From an uncultured Pelagibacteraceae bacterium (GTDB lineage: Bacteria > Pseudomonadota > Alphaproteobacteria > Pelagibacterales > Pelagibacteraceae): DNA of 64,000 nucleotides. The DNA lies in NCBI GenBank assembly GCA_902603555.1, contig CACKVD010000002.1:1-64000 (forward strand), in the 5' to 3' direction. The notes under the pieces were generated by a model. The model saw nothing but the letters and a program-made list of their open reading frames with translations. It did no database searches and was not told the origin of the DNA. Made by a program: the position numbers and the translations under genes. Shown here one piece after another: positions 53,716-64,000 of this stretch; within the stretch, counting starts at the first letter, position 1; the number at the start of each line of letters is the position of its first letter.

Positions 53716-56088
53716 GTTAAAATTTCTTCACCGTTATTACCACTTAGAGACATAGTAGTATTTCCTAGTATGGTTATTCCACTTTTTGTAGGAAGAGATA
53801 AATCAATTTCTGCATTAAATGAAGTAATGAAAAAAGATAAAAAAATTATTCTAGTCACTCAACGTAACTCTGAAATAGATGATCCAAAAAAAACAGATAT
53901 TTTTATGTATGGATGTGAGGGTAGTATACTTCAACTTTTAAAATTACCAGACGGAACAGTAAAAGTTTTAGTTGAGGGTATTAAAAGAGTTAAAATTTTA
54001 GATTTTAAAGATAATGAAAAATTTATAACGTGTGAATATACAGCTTTTAATGATATTGTTAACGACGATGAGGACTTATACCCATTAGCTGTTACAGCAG
54101 TAAGAAGATTAGAAAAACTTACTTCTATTAATAAAAAGATTTCAAGTGAAACTATTAGCACCATAAAACAATTAAAAGAGCCCTCTCAAATAGCTGATAA
54201 TATAGCATCTCATATAACAGCGACAATTTCAGAAAAACAACAAATTTTCGAAACGCCAGATGTTAAAAAAAGATTAAATTCAATTGTTAAAATAATGGAA
54301 AATGAAACAAGTATTATTGGTGTAGAGAAAAGAATTAGAGGTAGAGTTAAAACTCAAATGGAAAAAACTCAAAGAGAGTATTATTTAAACGAACAATTAA
54401 AAGCTATCCAAAAAGAATTAGGTGAAATTGAAGATGGAAAAGATGAAAGCACAAGCCTTAATAAGGCAATTTTAAAAGCTAAAATGCCGAAAGAGGTTGA
54501 AAAAAAATGCTTACAAGAATTGAAAAAATTAAAAAACATGAGTCCAATGTCTGCAGAGGCAACGGTTGTTAGAAATTATTTAGATTGGATGACGGAGCTT
54601 CCTTGGCATAAAAAGAGTGAGGTTGATATTGATCTTACTAAAGCATTAAATATTTTAGATAAAGATCATTTTGGCCTAGAAAAAGTTAAGGAAAGAATTA
54701 TAGAATTTTTAGCTGTTCAAAAAAGAATGGAAAAAATTAAGGGTCCTATCCTGTGTTTAGTTGGACCCCCAGGTGTTGGAAAAACATCTTTAGGAAAATC
54801 AATTGCCAAAGCCACAAACAGAGAATTTGTAAGAATGTCTGTTGGTGGTATGAGAGATGAGGCAGAAATAAGAGGTCATAGAAGAACTTACATAGGTTCT
54901 TTACCAGGAAAAATAATTCAAATGATGAAAAAAGCTGGAACTAAAAATCCTTTAATTTTATTAGATGAGATCGATAAAATTGGAAACGACTATAGAGGTG
55001 ATCCTTCTTCCGCACTATTAGAGGCTTTAGATCCAGAGCAAAATACAGCATTTAATGATCATTATTTAGAAGTTGATTATGATCTATCAGATGTAATGTT
55101 TGTTACTACAGCTAATACACTCAATATACTTCCTCCACTATTAGATAGAATGGAAGTTATTAGATTGGCTGGTTATACAGAAGATGAAAAAATTAACATT
55201 GCTAACAAATATCTTCTTCCAAAACAAATTAAAGATAATGGTGTTAAAGACAAAGAAATGAAACTAGGTAGTGATATAATTAAAGAGATAATTAGATGTT
55301 ACACTAAAGAGTCTGGTGTTAGAAATCTTGAAAGAGAAATTTCTAAAGTTGCAAGAAAAGTTGTTAAAAAAGTTGTTGCTGGTGAGGAAAAAGAAGTTGA
55401 AGTAAACATTAAAAACTTAACTGACTTTTTAGGAGTACCGAAATTTAAATTTGGTGAATTGGAAAGTGAAAATAGAGTAGGAATTGTGACTGGTTTAGCA
55501 TGGACAGAATATGGTGGTGAGATTTTAAAAATTGAAACTGTTACCATGCCTGGCAAAGGTAGAATGCAAATTACAGGGAAGCTTGGTGATGTTATGCAAG
55601 AGTCTGTAAAAGCTGCTAAATCATTTGTAAGATCAAAATGTCTAGAATATGGAATTATTCCTCCTTTATTTGAGAAAAAAGATTTTCATATCCACGTTCC
55701 AGAGGGTGCAACACCTAAAGATGGTCCTTCAGCTGGTATAGGAATGGTTACATCTATCGTATCATCAATTACAAATATTCCAGTTAGAAGAGACGTTGCA
55801 ATGACTGGTGAAGTTACTTTAACAGGTCAAGTATTACCTATTGGTGGATTAAAAGAAAAATTACTAGCTGCACATAGAGCAGGAATTAAAGAAGTTTTAA
55901 TTCCGAAAGAAAATGAAAAAGATTTAGTAGATATGCCAAAAAAGATTATTGATGAAATTAAAATTACACCAGTTGAATTTGCTGATGAAGTATTAAGAAT
56001 TGCTCTTACTAAAGAACTTAAAAAAACAGAATGGGTTGAGGTTGATATGTCAAAAAAAGATGACAAGTCTCAAGCAAGCATTCAATAA
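53710..56088 (+). CDS. lon: ATP-dependent protease La
   Basis: A 792-residue LonA protease. The N-terminal substrate domain begins with PLLPLRDIVVFPSMVIPLFVGR. The AAA+ domain has Walker A GPPGVGKTSLGKS near 352 and Walker B ILLDEIDKIG near 415. The protease domain (about 600-775) has the catalytic serine in KDGPSAGIGM near 674 and the lysine in GLKEKLLAAHRAGIKEV near 717. It degrades misfolded and regulatory proteins. The gene follows clpX by 61 bases; its start lies in an inverted repeat. Confidence 0.97.
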   Translation: MDVKISSPLLPLRDIVVFPSMVIPLFVGRDKSISALNEVMKKDKKIILVTQRNSEIDDPKKTDIFMYGCEGSILQLLKLPDGTVKVLVEGIKRVKILDFKDNEKFITCEYTAFNDIVNDDEDLYPLAVTAVRRLEKLTSINKKISSETISTIKQLKEPSQIADNIASHITATISEKQQIFETPDVKKRLNSIVKIMENETSIIGVEKRIRGRVKTQMEKTQREYYLNEQLKAIQKELGEIEDGKDESTSLNKAILKAKMPKEVEKKCLQELKKLKNMSPMSAEATVVRNYLDWMTELPWHKKSEVDIDLTKALNILDKDHFGLEKVKERIIEFLAVQKRMEKIKGPILCLVGPPGVGKTSLGKSIAKATNREFVRMSVGGMRDEAEIRGHRRTYIGSLPGKIIQMMKKAGTKNPLILLDEIDKIGNDYRGDPSSALLEALDPEQNTAFNDHYLEVDYDLSDVMFVTTANTLNILPPLLDRMEVIRLAGYTEDEKINIANKYLLPKQIKDNGVKDKEMKLGSDIIKEIIRCYTKESGVRNLEREISKVARKVVKKVVAGEEKEVEVNIKNLTDFLGVPKFKFGELESENRVGIVTGLAWTEYGGEILKIETVTMPGKGRMQITGKLGDVMQESVKAAKSFVRSKCLEYGIIPPLFEKKDFHIHVPEGATPKDGPSAGIGMVTSIVSSITNIPVRRDVAMTGEVTLTGQVLPIGGLKEKLLAAHRAGIKEVLIPKENEKDLVDMPKKIIDEIKITPVEFADEVLRIALTKELKKTEWVEVDMSKKDDKSQASIQ

Positions 56089-56099
56089 TATAAAATTTC

Positions 56100-56216
56100 A
56101 TGGAATTTTTTTTTATTTTAATGGTAATATTTGTAGTTTATTACTTGTTAAGACCCACATCTAAAACTGAAGAAGATAATTTTAACTCCAAAAATAATTG
56201 GAGAGGTGGTTTTTAA
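56100..56216 (+). CDS. Small single-pass membrane protein, 38 residues
   Basis: ATG at 56100 to TAA at 56214-56216, eleven bases after lon. The N-terminus MEFFFILMVIFVVYYLL is one hydrophobic helix, followed by a polar tail ending NNWRGGF. It may be co-transcribed with lon. No ribosome site is clear, and the length is small, so evidence is limited to composition and position. Confidence 0.5.
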   Translation: MEFFFILMVIFVVYYLLRPTSKTEEDNFNSKNNWRGGF

Positions 56217-56249
56217 AAATTTCCTTGATTTTATAACAACTAATTAATC

Positions 56250-56277
56250 TTGACGTTATTAGACTAATGGATATAAC
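56250..56277 (+). promoter_or_regulatory. Promoter for tRNA-Val and tRNA-Asp
   Basis: TTGACG (56250-56255) and TATAAC (56272-56277) with 16-base spacing lie 16 bases upstream of tRNA-Val. One of the best -35/-10 matches in the window; both tRNAs are probably transcribed from it. Confidence 0.65.
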
Positions 56278-56293
56278 TCACTACTTTGGTTGA

Positions 56294-56369
56294 GGGCGGT
56301 TAGCTCAGTTGGTAGAGCATCTCGTTTACACCGAGGGGGTCAAAGGTTCGAGTCCTTTACTGCCCACCA
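56294..56369 (+). tRNA. tRNA-Val (anticodon UAC)
   Basis: A 76-base tRNA. Acceptor GGGCGGT pairs with ACTGCCC (one G-T pair), then A and encoded CCA. The D arm is GCTCAGTTGGTAGAGC, and the anticodon stem TCTCG/CGAGG encloses TTTACAC with TAC at 56327-56329. The T arm is AAAGGTTCGAGTCCTTT. It lies 15 bases before tRNA-Asp. Confidence 0.97.
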
Positions 56370-56384
56370 AAATGTATTATATGT

Positions 56385-56461
56385 GGGGGTGTAGCTCAGT
56401 TGGTTAGAGCGATCGCCTGTCACGCGATAGGTCGAGGGTTCGAGTCCCTTCACTCCCGCCA
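56385..56461 (+). tRNA. tRNA-Asp (anticodon GUC)
   Basis: A 77-base tRNA. Acceptor GGGGGTG pairs with CACTCCC, then the discriminator G (typical of tRNA-Asp) and encoded CCA. The anticodon stem ATCGC/GCGAT encloses CTGTCAC with GTC at 56419-56421. The D arm is GCTCAGTTGGTTAGAGC. It is the second gene of a two-tRNA cluster before the nuo operon. Confidence 0.97.
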
Positions 56462-56467
56462 CAAAAT

Positions 56468-56486
56468 GATAATGATTCTCAAATTA
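56468..56486. promoter_or_regulatory. Half-conserved Fur-box-like sequence before nuoA
   Basis: GATAATGAT at 56468-56476 exactly matches the first half of the classical Fur box; the second half is poorly conserved. The 209-base gap 56462-56670 otherwise holds several AT-rich candidates for the nuo promoter, none of which I can single out. Confidence 0.2.
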
Positions 56487-56670
56487 ATAATTCAATGAAT
56501 AAATAAGCCATAAAAAACGTGACCAATTTGCACTATAAATAAGTTTAAAAACAACTATATAAACTGTCAATTTAGCTGTGATATTTAAACTTTAATTTTA
56601 TAAAAAAAACAACTATAGTATGAATCTTATCGGAATTTTCTTATTCAAAGATTAATATATAACTAACATT

Positions 56671-57039
56671 ATGACTGCGGATTTTTTAAAAGATTACTTA
56701 CCGATAATTTTATTCCTTATTATAGCTTTTGGCTTAAGTTGTGCATTTATTGTACTCAACTTTATCCTATCTCCAAAAAATCCAGACCCTGAAAAATTGT
56801 CTGCATATGAGTGTGGTTTTGAACCTTTTCAAGATTCTAGAATGGAATTTGATGTTAGATTTTACTTAGTTGCAATTCTTTTTATTATTTTTGATTTAGA
56901 AATTGCATTTTTATTTCCTTGGGCAATATCACTTGGAAATATTGGAATTCTTGGTTTTTCATCAATGATGATTTTTTTATTCATACTGACAATTGGTTTT
57001 ATTTATGAGTGGAAAAAAGGTGCATTAGATTGGGAATGA
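56671..57039 (+). CDS. nuoA: NADH-quinone oxidoreductase subunit A
   Basis: A 122-residue membrane subunit of complex I with three helices. Conserved features are [43 protein letters not shown] (shown here as the region from about residue 44 to 86), including the loop cysteine and the acidic pair in helix two. It contributes to the quinone pocket and proton channel junction. It starts the nuo operon; its TGA overlaps the nuoB start (ATGA). Confidence 0.95.
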   Translation: MTADFLKDYLPIILFLIIAFGLSCAFIVLNFILSPKNPDPEKLSAYECGFEPFQDSRMEFDVRFYLVAILFIIFDLEIAFLFPWAISLGNIGILGFSSMMIFLFILTIGFIYEWKKGALDWE

Positions 57040-57566
57040 CAATTAATAAAATGAATAATAAAACAGAACAAATACCAAAAGAATTTAAACAGCTTGCCGA
57101 AGATTTTGGTAAAAATGGTTTCATTACTACCTCTCTAGATAATTTAATAAACTGGTCAAGAGCAGGATCTCTTCATTGGATGACTTTCGGTCTTGCTTGT
57201 TGTGCAGTAGAAATGATGCAAACAGCAATGCCTAGATATGATTTAGAAAGATTTGGGGCAGCACCAAGAGGATCACCGAGGCAATCAGATGTAATGATTG
57301 TTGCTGGAACACTCACAAATAAAATGGCACCTGCACTAAGAAAAGTTTACGATCAAATGCCAGAACCAAGATATGTAATATCTATGGGAAGTTGTGCAAA
57401 TGGTGGAGGCTATTATCATTATTCTTATTCTGTCGTAAGAGGTTGTGATCGAATAGTGCCTGTTGATATTTATGTACCTGGATGTCCACCTTCCGCTGAG
57501 GCACTTCTATATGGGATTATGCAATTACAAAAAAAAATTAGGAATAAAGGTTCATTTAATAGATAA
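57036..57566 (+). CDS. nuoB: NADH-quinone oxidoreductase subunit B
   Basis: A 176-residue subunit carrying the N2 4Fe-4S cluster. The ligand cysteines are in [17 protein letters not shown] and [12 protein letters not shown]2 passes electrons to quinone. The start at ATG 57036 overlaps the nuoA stop; a longer frame upstream has no family sequence. nuoC starts one base after its stop. Confidence 0.96.
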   Translation: MTINKMNNKTEQIPKEFKQLAEDFGKNGFITTSLDNLINWSRAGSLHWMTFGLACCAVEMMQTAMPRYDLERFGAAPRGSPRQSDVMIVAGTLTNKMAPALRKVYDQMPEPRYVISMGSCANGGGYYHYSYSVVRGCDRIVPVDIYVPGCPPSAEALLYGIMQLQKKIRNKGSFNR

Positions 57567-57567
57567 A

Positions 57568-58173
57568 ATGATAAATTTAATCGATTTAGAAAAGAAGATT
57601 AATTCAGAGTTAGCAACGAAAATTAACAAGACTGAAATCAAACATAATCAAATTTATATAGAAATTGATAAAGATGACTTAATAGATGTAACTTTATTTA
57701 TTAAAACAAATAAAGATACAAAATTTAGACAGCTAATAGACATAACTGTTGTTGATTACCCTGAAAAAGTTCAAAGATTTAAGATTGTATATTTATTTTT
57801 AAGTCATGAATTTAATCAAAGAATAATTTTGAGTTATTTCATAAATGAAAATGAAGTTATTTCTTCTTTAACTTCAATTTTTCCATCAGCTAATTGGATG
57901 GAAAGAGAAGTTTTTGATATGTATGGTGTTAATTTTAAAAACCACCCTGATTTAAGAAGAATTCTTACTGATTATGGTTTTGAAGGCCACCCTTTAAGAA
58001 AAGATTTTCCATTAACTGGTCATTCCGAGGTTAGATATAGTGAGGAGCAAAAAAAAGTCATTAATGAGCCAGTTAAGCTTGAGCAGAATTACAGAAACTT
58101 TGATTATGAAAGCCCATGGGAAGGAACTAAATATATTAAAGAACAAACGAATACAGATGACAAAAAAAATTAA
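57568..58173 (+). CDS. nuoC: NADH-quinone oxidoreductase subunit C
   Basis: A 201-residue 30-kDa subunit of the peripheral arm. The family signature is in [42 protein letters not shown] (about residues 110-150). It contributes structure near the quinone site. I start at ATG 57568, because the longer upstream frame lies within nuoB. It is separate from nuoD, unlike the fused NuoCD of E. coli, and overlaps nuoD by 17 bases. Confidence 0.95.
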   Translation: MINLIDLEKKINSELATKINKTEIKHNQIYIEIDKDDLIDVTLFIKTNKDTKFRQLIDITVVDYPEKVQRFKIVYLFLSHEFNQRIILSYFINENEVISSLTSIFPSANWMEREVFDMYGVNFKNHPDLRRILTDYGFEGHPLRKDFPLTGHSEVRYSEEQKKVINEPVKLEQNYRNFDYESPWEGTKYIKEQTNTDDKKN

Positions 58174-59332
58174 AAACTTAAATTTAAATTTTGGCCCACA
58201 ACATCCTGCTGCTCACGGCGTGTTAAGACTAATTTTAGAGTTAGATGGTGAAGTTGTTGAAAAAGCAGATCCTCATATTGGTTTGCTGCATAGAGGAACT
58301 GAAAAGTTAATTGAAAACAAAACTTACATGCAAGCCGTACCTTACTTTGATCGACTAGATTATGTGGCACCAATGAACCAGGAGCATGCTTTTGCACTTG
58401 CTATAGAAAAGATATTAAATATTGAAGTGCCTATTAGAGCACAATTCATAAGAGTTATGTTTTGTGAAATAGGAAGAATCCTAAGTCATATTTTAAATGT
58501 AACTACTCAGGCTTTAGATGTAGGTGCATTAACACCATCTTTGTGGGGTTTTGAAGAAAGAGAAACTTTAATGACGTTCTACGAAAGAGCTTCTGGCTCA
58601 CGACTACATGCAAATTATTTTAGAGCTGGTGGTGTACATCAAGATTTACCCGCTGGTTTGGAAAATGATATAGCTAAATTTTGTGAGGGATTTCCAAAAA
58701 TAATTAATGATTTAGAAAACCTCTTAACAGATAACAGAATTTTTAAACAAAGAAATGTAGATATCGGGATTGTTACCAAGGAAGATGCTTTGGATTATTC
58801 TTTTTCAGGAGTGATGATTAGAGGTTCTGGTGTTCCATGGGATTTGAGAAAATCACAACCATATGATTGTTACGAACAGTTAGAATTTAAAATTCCTGTA
58901 GGAAAAAATGGTGATTGTTATGATCGATATTTATGTAGAATTGAAGAAATGAAAGAAAGTGTATCAATTATTAAACAATGTTTAGCTAAGATGGAAAAAG
59001 GTCCTATTAAAACTCTAGATGGAAAAATAACACCTCCATCAAAAAAAGAAATCAAACAATCTATGGAAGCTTTAATACATCATTTTAAATTATTTACAGA
59101 GGGATACAGAGTTCCAGAGGATGAAATTTATACAGCTGTTGAGGCACCTAAAGGTGAATTTGGAGTATATTTAATTTCAGATGGTTCAAGCAAACCCTAT
59201 AAGTGCAAAATCAGAGCACCAGGTTTTTCACATTTACAGTCTATGGATTATTTAATTAGGGGTCACATGTTAGCGGATGTTCCTGCAGTATTAGGGTCCC
59301 TTGACATTGTTTTTGGAGAGGTAGATAGATGA
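58157..59332 (+). CDS. nuoD: NADH-quinone oxidoreductase subunit D
   Basis: A 391-residue 49-kDa subunit, related to hydrogenase large subunits. [22 protein letters not shown] (from about residue 9) is the signature, and the quinone-site residues occur in the HRGTEKL and [12 protein letters not shown] segments. The C-terminus [11 protein letters not shown] is canonical. The start at ATG 58157 fits the family N-terminus and lies in the nuoC 3' end. It is followed by nuoE with a four-base overlap. Confidence 0.96.
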   Translation: MTKKIKNLNLNFGPQHPAAHGVLRLILELDGEVVEKADPHIGLLHRGTEKLIENKTYMQAVPYFDRLDYVAPMNQEHAFALAIEKILNIEVPIRAQFIRVMFCEIGRILSHILNVTTQALDVGALTPSLWGFEERETLMTFYERASGSRLHANYFRAGGVHQDLPAGLENDIAKFCEGFPKIINDLENLLTDNRIFKQRNVDIGIVTKEDALDYSFSGVMIRGSGVPWDLRKSQPYDCYEQLEFKIPVGKNGDCYDRYLCRIEEMKESVSIIKQCLAKMEKGPIKTLDGKITPPSKKEIKQSMEALIHHFKLFTEGYRVPEDEIYTAVEAPKGEFGVYLISDGSSKPYKCKIRAPGFSHLQSMDYLIRGHMLADVPAVLGSLDIVFGEVDR

Positions 59333-59937
59333 GTTTAAAAAGACCTGCCAAAGATCAGCCAAAAAATTTTGAATTTAGTTCCTCTTCACTAGAGGCAGCG
59401 AAAACTATAGTTGCAAGATATCCTGAAGGTAAACAGCAAAGCGCAGTTATGGCATTACTTTATATTGCTCAAAAGCAAAATAATAATTGGATACCTTTGG
59501 CTGCTATGAAATACATCGCGAAGTTCTTAAATATGCCTTACATAAAAGTTTATGAAGTGGCAACTTTCTATTCAATGTACAATTTATCTCCTGTAGGTAA
59601 ATATTTTGTTCAAGTTTGTACAACAACACCATGTATGATTAGAGGTGCAAATAAATTAGTTGAAGCATGTAAAGAAAAAATTTCAGAAAATGAGTCTGAA
59701 CTTTCAAATGACAAAAGCTGTTCTTGGATGGAAGTTGAATGCTTGGGTGCATGTGTTAATGCTCCGATGATGCAAATAAATGATGATTATTATGAAGACC
59801 TTGACAAAGAAAAAACTTTAAAAATTTTAGATAAAATTTTAAATGGTGAAAAACCCAAACCAGGTTCTTATAGAGGAAGAATAAATAATGAACCTGAAAA
59901 TAATAGAAAAACACTCATGGATTTAAAAAATGCTTAA
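59329..59937 (+). CDS. nuoE: NADH-quinone oxidoreductase subunit E
   Basis: A 202-residue thioredoxin-like 24-kDa subunit. The 2Fe-2S (N1a) cysteines are in VCTTTPCMI and [15 protein letters not shown]. It forms the NADH-oxidising module with NuoF and NuoG. The C-terminal 40 residues are a polar tail ([10 protein letters not shown]) longer than in E. coli but common in alphaproteobacteria. It overlaps nuoD by four and nuoF by eight bases. Confidence 0.95.
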   Translation: MSLKRPAKDQPKNFEFSSSSLEAAKTIVARYPEGKQQSAVMALLYIAQKQNNNWIPLAAMKYIAKFLNMPYIKVYEVATFYSMYNLSPVGKYFVQVCTTTPCMIRGANKLVEACKEKISENESELSNDKSCSWMEVECLGACVNAPMMQINDDYYEDLDKEKTLKILDKILNGEKPKPGSYRGRINNEPENNRKTLMDLKNA

Positions 59938-61258
59938 GGATCAAGATAGAATATTTCAAAATTTATATAATGATTTGGGTTCAGACTTAAATTCATCTCA
60001 AAAAAGAGGTGACTGGGTTAATACTAAAGAGTTTACTGATAAAGGTAGAGAATGGATAATTAATGAAATTAAAGACTCTCAACTAAGAGGTAGAGGAGGA
60101 GCTGGTTTTCCGACAGGTTTAAAGTGGTCTTTTGCGCCCAAAGAAGTTGGATCAAGACCTCATTACTTAGTAATTAATGGAGATGAGTCTGAACCAGGAA
60201 CTTGTAAAGATAGAGACATATTAAGATTTGAACCTCATAAATTAATAGAAGGATGTTTGATTGCTTCTTATGCTGTGCAAGCGCATGTTTGTTACATTTA
60301 TATAAGAGGTGAGTATTTTGTTGATGGACAAAAACTTCAAGCTGCCATTGACGAAGCATATAAAAAAAATTTAATTGGTAAAAATGCTGCTGGGACAGGA
60401 TGGGATTTAGATATTTATATTCATTACGGTGCAGGTGCTTATATTTGTGGTGAAGAGACAGCATTACTTGAAAGTATAGAAGGGAAAAAGGGTCAACCAA
60501 GATTAAAGCCACCTTTTCCAGCGTTAATAGGACTTTATGGATGTCCTACAATAATCAATAATGTTGAAACTATAGCTGTAGTTCCAACAATTCTTAGAAG
60601 AGGAGGAAAATGGTTTGCTTCCCTTGGTAGAGAAAAAAATACAGGTACAAAAATTTTCTGCATATCTGGAAATGTAAATAATCCATGTAATGTCGAAGAA
60701 GAAATGAACATACCTTTAAAAGAATTAATAGAAGTTCATGCTGGCGGTGTTATTGGAGGTTGGGATAACTTAAAAGCTGTAATTCCTGGTGGTTCTTCAA
60801 TGCCTTTAATTCCAAAGGAAAAATGTGAAACATTAACGATGGATTTTGACTCCTTAATGGCTGAAAAAAGTGGTTTGGGGACAGCTGGGGTTGTCGTAAT
60901 TAATAAGGATCAAGATATAATTAAATGTATGGCTAGAATTGCAAGATTTTATAAACATGAAAGTTGTGGTCAATGTACGCCTTGTAGAGAGGGATCAGGT
61001 TGGATGTGGAGAATGCTTGAGAGAATGGCTAGAGGTGAAGCATCCAGAGATGAAATAGAAATGCTTGGGGATGTAACTAAACAAATAGAGGGACATACTA
61101 TTTGTGCATTTGGTGAAGGATCTTCCTGGCCTGTTCAAGGTTTATTGAGACATTTTAAAGATGAAATAAAAAAAAGAAACAAATTTGATCCAATAGTGAG
61201 GGAAAATAAAAATATTCCTTATTTAGTAGATCAACACTTATTAGATAAAAATGCTTAA
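59930..61258 (+). CDS. nuoF: NADH-quinone oxidoreductase subunit F
   Basis: A 442-residue subunit that binds NADH, FMN and the N3 4Fe-4S cluster. The glycine-rich [15 protein letters not shown] near residue 53 and [19 protein letters not shown] are the nucleotide and FMN signatures. The cluster cysteines are in [12 protein letters not shown] near residue 345 and HTICAFGEG near 385. This is the electron entry point of complex I. It overlaps both nuoE and nuoG by eight bases. Confidence 0.97.
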   Translation: MLKDQDRIFQNLYNDLGSDLNSSQKRGDWVNTKEFTDKGREWIINEIKDSQLRGRGGAGFPTGLKWSFAPKEVGSRPHYLVINGDESEPGTCKDRDILRFEPHKLIEGCLIASYAVQAHVCYIYIRGEYFVDGQKLQAAIDEAYKKNLIGKNAAGTGWDLDIYIHYGAGAYICGEETALLESIEGKKGQPRLKPPFPALIGLYGCPTIINNVETIAVVPTILRRGGKWFASLGREKNTGTKIFCISGNVNNPCNVEEEMNIPLKELIEVHAGGVIGGWDNLKAVIPGGSSMPLIPKEKCETLTMDFDSLMAEKSGLGTAGVVVINKDQDIIKCMARIARFYKHESCGQCTPCREGSGWMWRMLERMARGEASRDEIEMLGDVTKQIEGHTICAFGEGSSWPVQGLLRHFKDEIKKRNKFDPIVRENKNIPYLVDQHLLDKNA

Positions 61259-63284
61259 ATTAAAAGTAAATGATACTGAAGTAGAAGTTGAAGAAGGATT
61301 AACTGTTCTTCAAGCTTGTGAAAAAGCTGGAGTTGAAATTCCAAGATTCTGCTACCATGAAAAACTATCTATAGCTGGTAATTGTAGAATGTGTTTAGTC
61401 GAAATGGAAAAATCACCTAAACCTGTTGCATCATGTGCTATGCCTGCTGCTAATGGAATGGTTATTAAAACTAATACTCCTAAAATAGAAAAATCAAGAA
61501 AAGGTGTTATGGAATTTTTGTTAACTAATCATCCTTTAGATTGTCCAGTTTGTGATCAAGGTGGGGAGTGCGATCTACAAGATCAATCAATGTTTTATGG
61601 AATAGATAAATCAAGATTTAAAGAAAATAAAAGATTTGTAACAGATAAAAATATGGGTCCACTAATCAAAACGCAGATGACCAGATGTATCCATTGTACA
61701 AGATGTGTAAGATTTGCAACTGAAATTGCAGGTGTACCTGAACTTGGTGCGATTGGAAGAGGTGAAGATATGGAAATCACAACTTATTTAGAACAATCTG
61801 TGCAATCAGAATTATCTGGAAATGTTATAGATCTTTGCCCAGTTGGAGCACTAACATCTAAACCATATGTGTTCGAAGCAAGGCCGTGGGAACTAAAAAA
61901 AACAGAGACTATCGATGTTATGGATGCTGTCGGATCTAATATTAGGGTTGATACATATGATTGGGAAGTAAAAAGAGTTTTACCTATTATTAACGAGGAT
62001 ATTAATGAAGAATGGATTTCTGATAAAACAAGATATGCATGTGATGGTTTATTAAATCAAAGACTTGATACTCCTTACATTAAGTATAACAATAAATTTG
62101 AAAAAGCATCTTGGGATGAAGTTTTTAAAATTATTAAATCAAAAATAAAAAATACAAATAAAGATAAAATATGTGGTTTTGTGGGTGACCTTACAAATAT
62201 GGAAACAAGTTTTATTTTTAAAGAATTTTTTGATAGAACTATCGAAACAAATAAATATGAGTCTAGATCAAAACAAAATTTAATAGATAATTCAGTAAGA
62301 GAAAATTATTTATTTAATTCATCAATTAATGGAATTGAGGAAACAGATTTAATTTTATTAATAGGAGCCAATCCTAGATTTGAAGCGACAATGGTAAATG
62401 CTAGAATTCGTAAAGCATATTTAAATAATCAAACTAAAATAATTTCTTTAAATGATGTTGGAGACTTAACTTATTCATATGATTTTTTAGATGGAAAAAC
62501 GGAAACCATCAAAGATATTATTGAAAATAATAATGAAATATCAAAAAAGGTTATAGCTGCAAAAAAACCTATGATCATCTTAGGTGAGTCATTTTTTAAT
62601 ACAAAGTCAGCAAATTATTTATTTTACTCTTTAAAAAGATTTTTAAAGGAAAATAATAAAATCACAAGTGAATGGAATAGTTTAAATATTTTATCTTCAG
62701 ATGCAGCTACAGTTGGTAATTTAGATTTAGGTATCATCAATTCAAAAGATAATTTGATTGATGATTTAAAAGAAAATAAATTTGAATTAATTTATCTACT
62801 TGGACAAGATAATTTAGACTTTAATAAAAAAAATGAATTTATAATTTATCAAGGTAGTCATGGTGATAAAGGTGCAGAAATTGCAGACATTATTCTTCCA
62901 GGTGCTGCATATACTGAACAATCAGCTCACTTCACAAATTTGGAAGGAAAAATTCAAAAAGCTTATAAAGCATCATACCCACCAGGTGAAGCTAAAGAAG
63001 ATTGGCAAATAATAAATGAATTAGCAGAAATGATGAATAATAGAAAACTTTTTAACGATAAAGATGAACTTGAAAGTAGTATGTTTAACTTTTTAAATAT
63101 TAAAAAAGAAAAACAAAATTTTGATGCTATAGAAGATATTAATCAAAATAATTTTGAAAATGAAAATTTAAAAATAAATTTCAAAGATTATTATTTCTCT
63201 AACGTAATCGCTCGTTCATCTAAAACAATGTTAGATTGTTATAATTCTAAGTTTGATATTAAACGTACTGGTACAGAAGGTTAA
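61251..63284 (+). CDS. nuoG: NADH-quinone oxidoreductase subunit G
   Basis: A 677-residue 75-kDa subunit. The N-terminal ferredoxin-like region has the 2Fe-2S site ([18 protein letters not shown]), then the HxxxC motif region [20 protein letters not shown] and 4Fe-4S motifs [10 protein letters not shown] with [10 protein letters not shown] reduced molybdopterin-oxidoreductase domain completes the protein, shorter than the 908 residues in E. coli and of alphaproteobacterial length. It joins the NADH module to the Q module. nuoH starts three bases later. Confidence 0.96.
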   Translation: MLKLKVNDTEVEVEEGLTVLQACEKAGVEIPRFCYHEKLSIAGNCRMCLVEMEKSPKPVASCAMPAANGMVIKTNTPKIEKSRKGVMEFLLTNHPLDCPVCDQGGECDLQDQSMFYGIDKSRFKENKRFVTDKNMGPLIKTQMTRCIHCTRCVRFATEIAGVPELGAIGRGEDMEITTYLEQSVQSELSGNVIDLCPVGALTSKPYVFEARPWELKKTETIDVMDAVGSNIRVDTYDWEVKRVLPIINEDINEEWISDKTRYACDGLLNQRLDTPYIKYNNKFEKASWDEVFKIIKSKIKNTNKDKICGFVGDLTNMETSFIFKEFFDRTIETNKYESRSKQNLIDNSVRENYLFNSSINGIEETDLILLIGANPRFEATMVNARIRKAYLNNQTKIISLNDVGDLTYSYDFLDGKTETIKDIIENNNEISKKVIAAKKPMIILGESFFNTKSANYLFYSLKRFLKENNKITSEWNSLNILSSDAATVGNLDLGIINSKDNLIDDLKENKFELIYLLGQDNLDFNKKNEFIIYQGSHGDKGAEIADIILPGAAYTEQSAHFTNLEGKIQKAYKASYPPGEAKEDWQIINELAEMMNNRKLFNDKDELESSMFNFLNIKKEKQNFDAIEDINQNNFENENLKINFKDYYFSNVIARSSKTMLDCYNSKFDIKRTGTEG

Positions 63285-63287
63285 TTA

Positions 63288-64000
63288 ATGGAATATTTGA
63301 ACATTATTTTTCAAGAAGTTTATAAAATTTTATTTTTACTTGTGCCTGTTTTGGTTTCTGTCGCAATGATAGTTTGGTTAGATAGAAGAGTGTGGGCATT
63401 TGTTCAAAAAAGACAAGGTCCAAATGTTGTTGGACCATTCGGATTATTACAATCACTTGCTGATGCTTTGAAGTATATTTTTAAAGAAATAATTATTCCT
63501 GCAAGTTCAAATAAAGTAATTTTTATCCTCGCACCAATAATTACTATGACATTAGCCTTAATTGCTTGGGCAGTCATTCCGTTTAGTGAAAATCAAGTGT
63601 TGGCTAATATAAATGTTGGAATTTTATATATTTTTGCAATTTCATCTTTGGGTGTTTATGGGATAATCATGGGTGGCTGGGCATCAAATTCAAAATATCC
63701 TTTTCTAGGATCTATAAGATCAGCAGCACAAATGGTATCCTATGAAGTTTCGATAGGCATCATTATAATAAACGTTTTACTTTGTGTTGGCTCATTAAAT
63801 TTAAATGACATTGTAATAGCTCAACAAGATATGTGGTTTATCATTCCTCTATTCCCTATGTTTGTCATATTTTTTATTTCAGCTTTAGCAGAAACTAACA
63901 GACCTCCATTCGATTTACCTGAGGCTGAAGCTGAATTAGTGGCTGGATATCAAACAGAATATTCAGGCATGATGTATGCTATGTTTTGGTTAGGTGAATA
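63288..64000 (+). CDS. nuoH: NADH-quinone oxidoreductase subunit H (3' end outside window)
   Basis: The frame opens with ATG at 63288 and stays open to the end of the window (237 codons). It reads as Nuo[22 protein letters not shown] near residue 28, then repeated membrane helices, [14 protein letters not shown] near 146 and the charged quinone-chamber loop [20 protein letters not shown] near 205. NuoH forms part of the quinone channel in the inner membrane. About the last third is missing because the window ends. Confidence 0.95.
   Translation, partial: MEYLNIIFQEVYKILFLLVPVLVSVAMIVWLDRRVWAFVQKRQGPNVVGPFGLLQSLADALKYIFKEIIIPASSNKVIFILAPIITMTLALIAWAVIPFSENQVLANINVGILYIFAISSLGVYGIIMGGWASNSKYPFLGSIRSAAQMVSYEVSIGIIIINVLLCVGSLNLNDIVIAQQDMWFIIPLFPMFVIFFISALAETNRPPFDLPEAEAELVAGYQTEYSGMMYAMFWLGE

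Noticed and set aside
57463..57567. N-terminal extension of nuoC inside nuoB
   Set aside because: The extension lies in a shifted frame of nuoB and has no NuoC-like sequence; ATG 57568 follows the nuoB stop.
60174..60512. 112-codon antisense frame inside nuoF
   Set aside because: Overlaps the conserved FMN/NADH domain of nuoF; the translated sequence is low-complexity and matches no family.
1..64000. CRISPR array or large repeats
   Set aside because: Scanning by eye showed only homopolymer and AT-rich runs, with no regularly spaced repeats or cas genes.

Overview
The window is a compact, very AT-rich stretch of bacterial chromosome that reads as SAR11 alphaproteobacterium (Pelagibacterales). 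The evidence is gene content and style: a streamlined layout with gaps of a few bases, start and stop codons that overlap (ATGA, TAATG), lysine- and isoleucine-rich proteins, an alphaproteobacterial purL-bolA-grxD arrangement, a class II DAHP synthase, TRAP and NCS1 transporters, and a surface-glycan island between core genes. The assignment is inference; no 16S rRNA is present. I found no insertion sequences, prophage, CRISPR array or rRNA.

Layout. 1-3.8 kb: the 3' end of nrdB, then a minus-strand methylcitrate cluster (prpD split by a frameshift, prpB, prpC). 3.9-13.6 kb: gph, then a plus-strand run of core metabolism (acetyltransferase-only glmU, glmS, class II aroG, nadE, cysS, cimA, trmJ-like, rpsD). 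13.6-15.9 kb: a methyltransferase and a GT-C-type membrane glycosyltransferase. 15.9-23.4 kb: a tightly packed minus-strand operon sfsA-map-purB-purC-purS-purQ-purL-bolA-grxD plus a small membrane protein. Its divergent promoter region against a cinA-like gene is only about 20 bp.

24.6-35.6 kb is an accessory envelope-glycan island. Plus-strand genes (GT-C membrane protein, GT2, acyltransferase-SGNH, formyltransferase-like) converge on minus-strand genes (GT2 with membrane tail, GMC-like FAD oxidoreductase, DegT-like PLP enzyme, GT-C membrane protein). galE and tRNA-Leu(UAA) bound it. Its enzyme classes partly mirror the Arn (lipid A aminoarabinose) logic of aminotransferase, formyltransferase, polyprenyl-phosphate glycosyltransferase and GT-C transferase, so it may build a lipid-linked amino or formamido sugar. 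This is the best candidate for an undescribed system here.

35.7-46.5 kb: nadK; then a minus-strand set of FAH-family hydrolase, M23 peptidase, SDR, TerC and GMC dehydrogenase; then a plus-strand TRAP transporter (dctP, an intergenic terminator, dctQM), an NCS1 permease and an SDR. 46.5-50.1 kb: small and secreted proteins, a thioesterase, family 5 uracil-DNA glycosylase, histidine phosphatase and DUF1289. 50.1-56.2 kb: tRNA-Leu(UAG) and the proteostasis chain tig-clpP-clpX-lon. 56.3-64 kb: tRNA-Val(UAC), tRNA-Asp(GTC) and the NADH dehydrogenase operon nuoABCDEFG, with nuoH running off the end.

Four small genes under 60 codons (46530-46667, 49086-49211, 49617-49790, 56100-56216) were read directly from the sequence. 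Several predicted starts were moved to the nearest in-frame ATG. All functions come from motif recognition and remembered family features; no database search was run.
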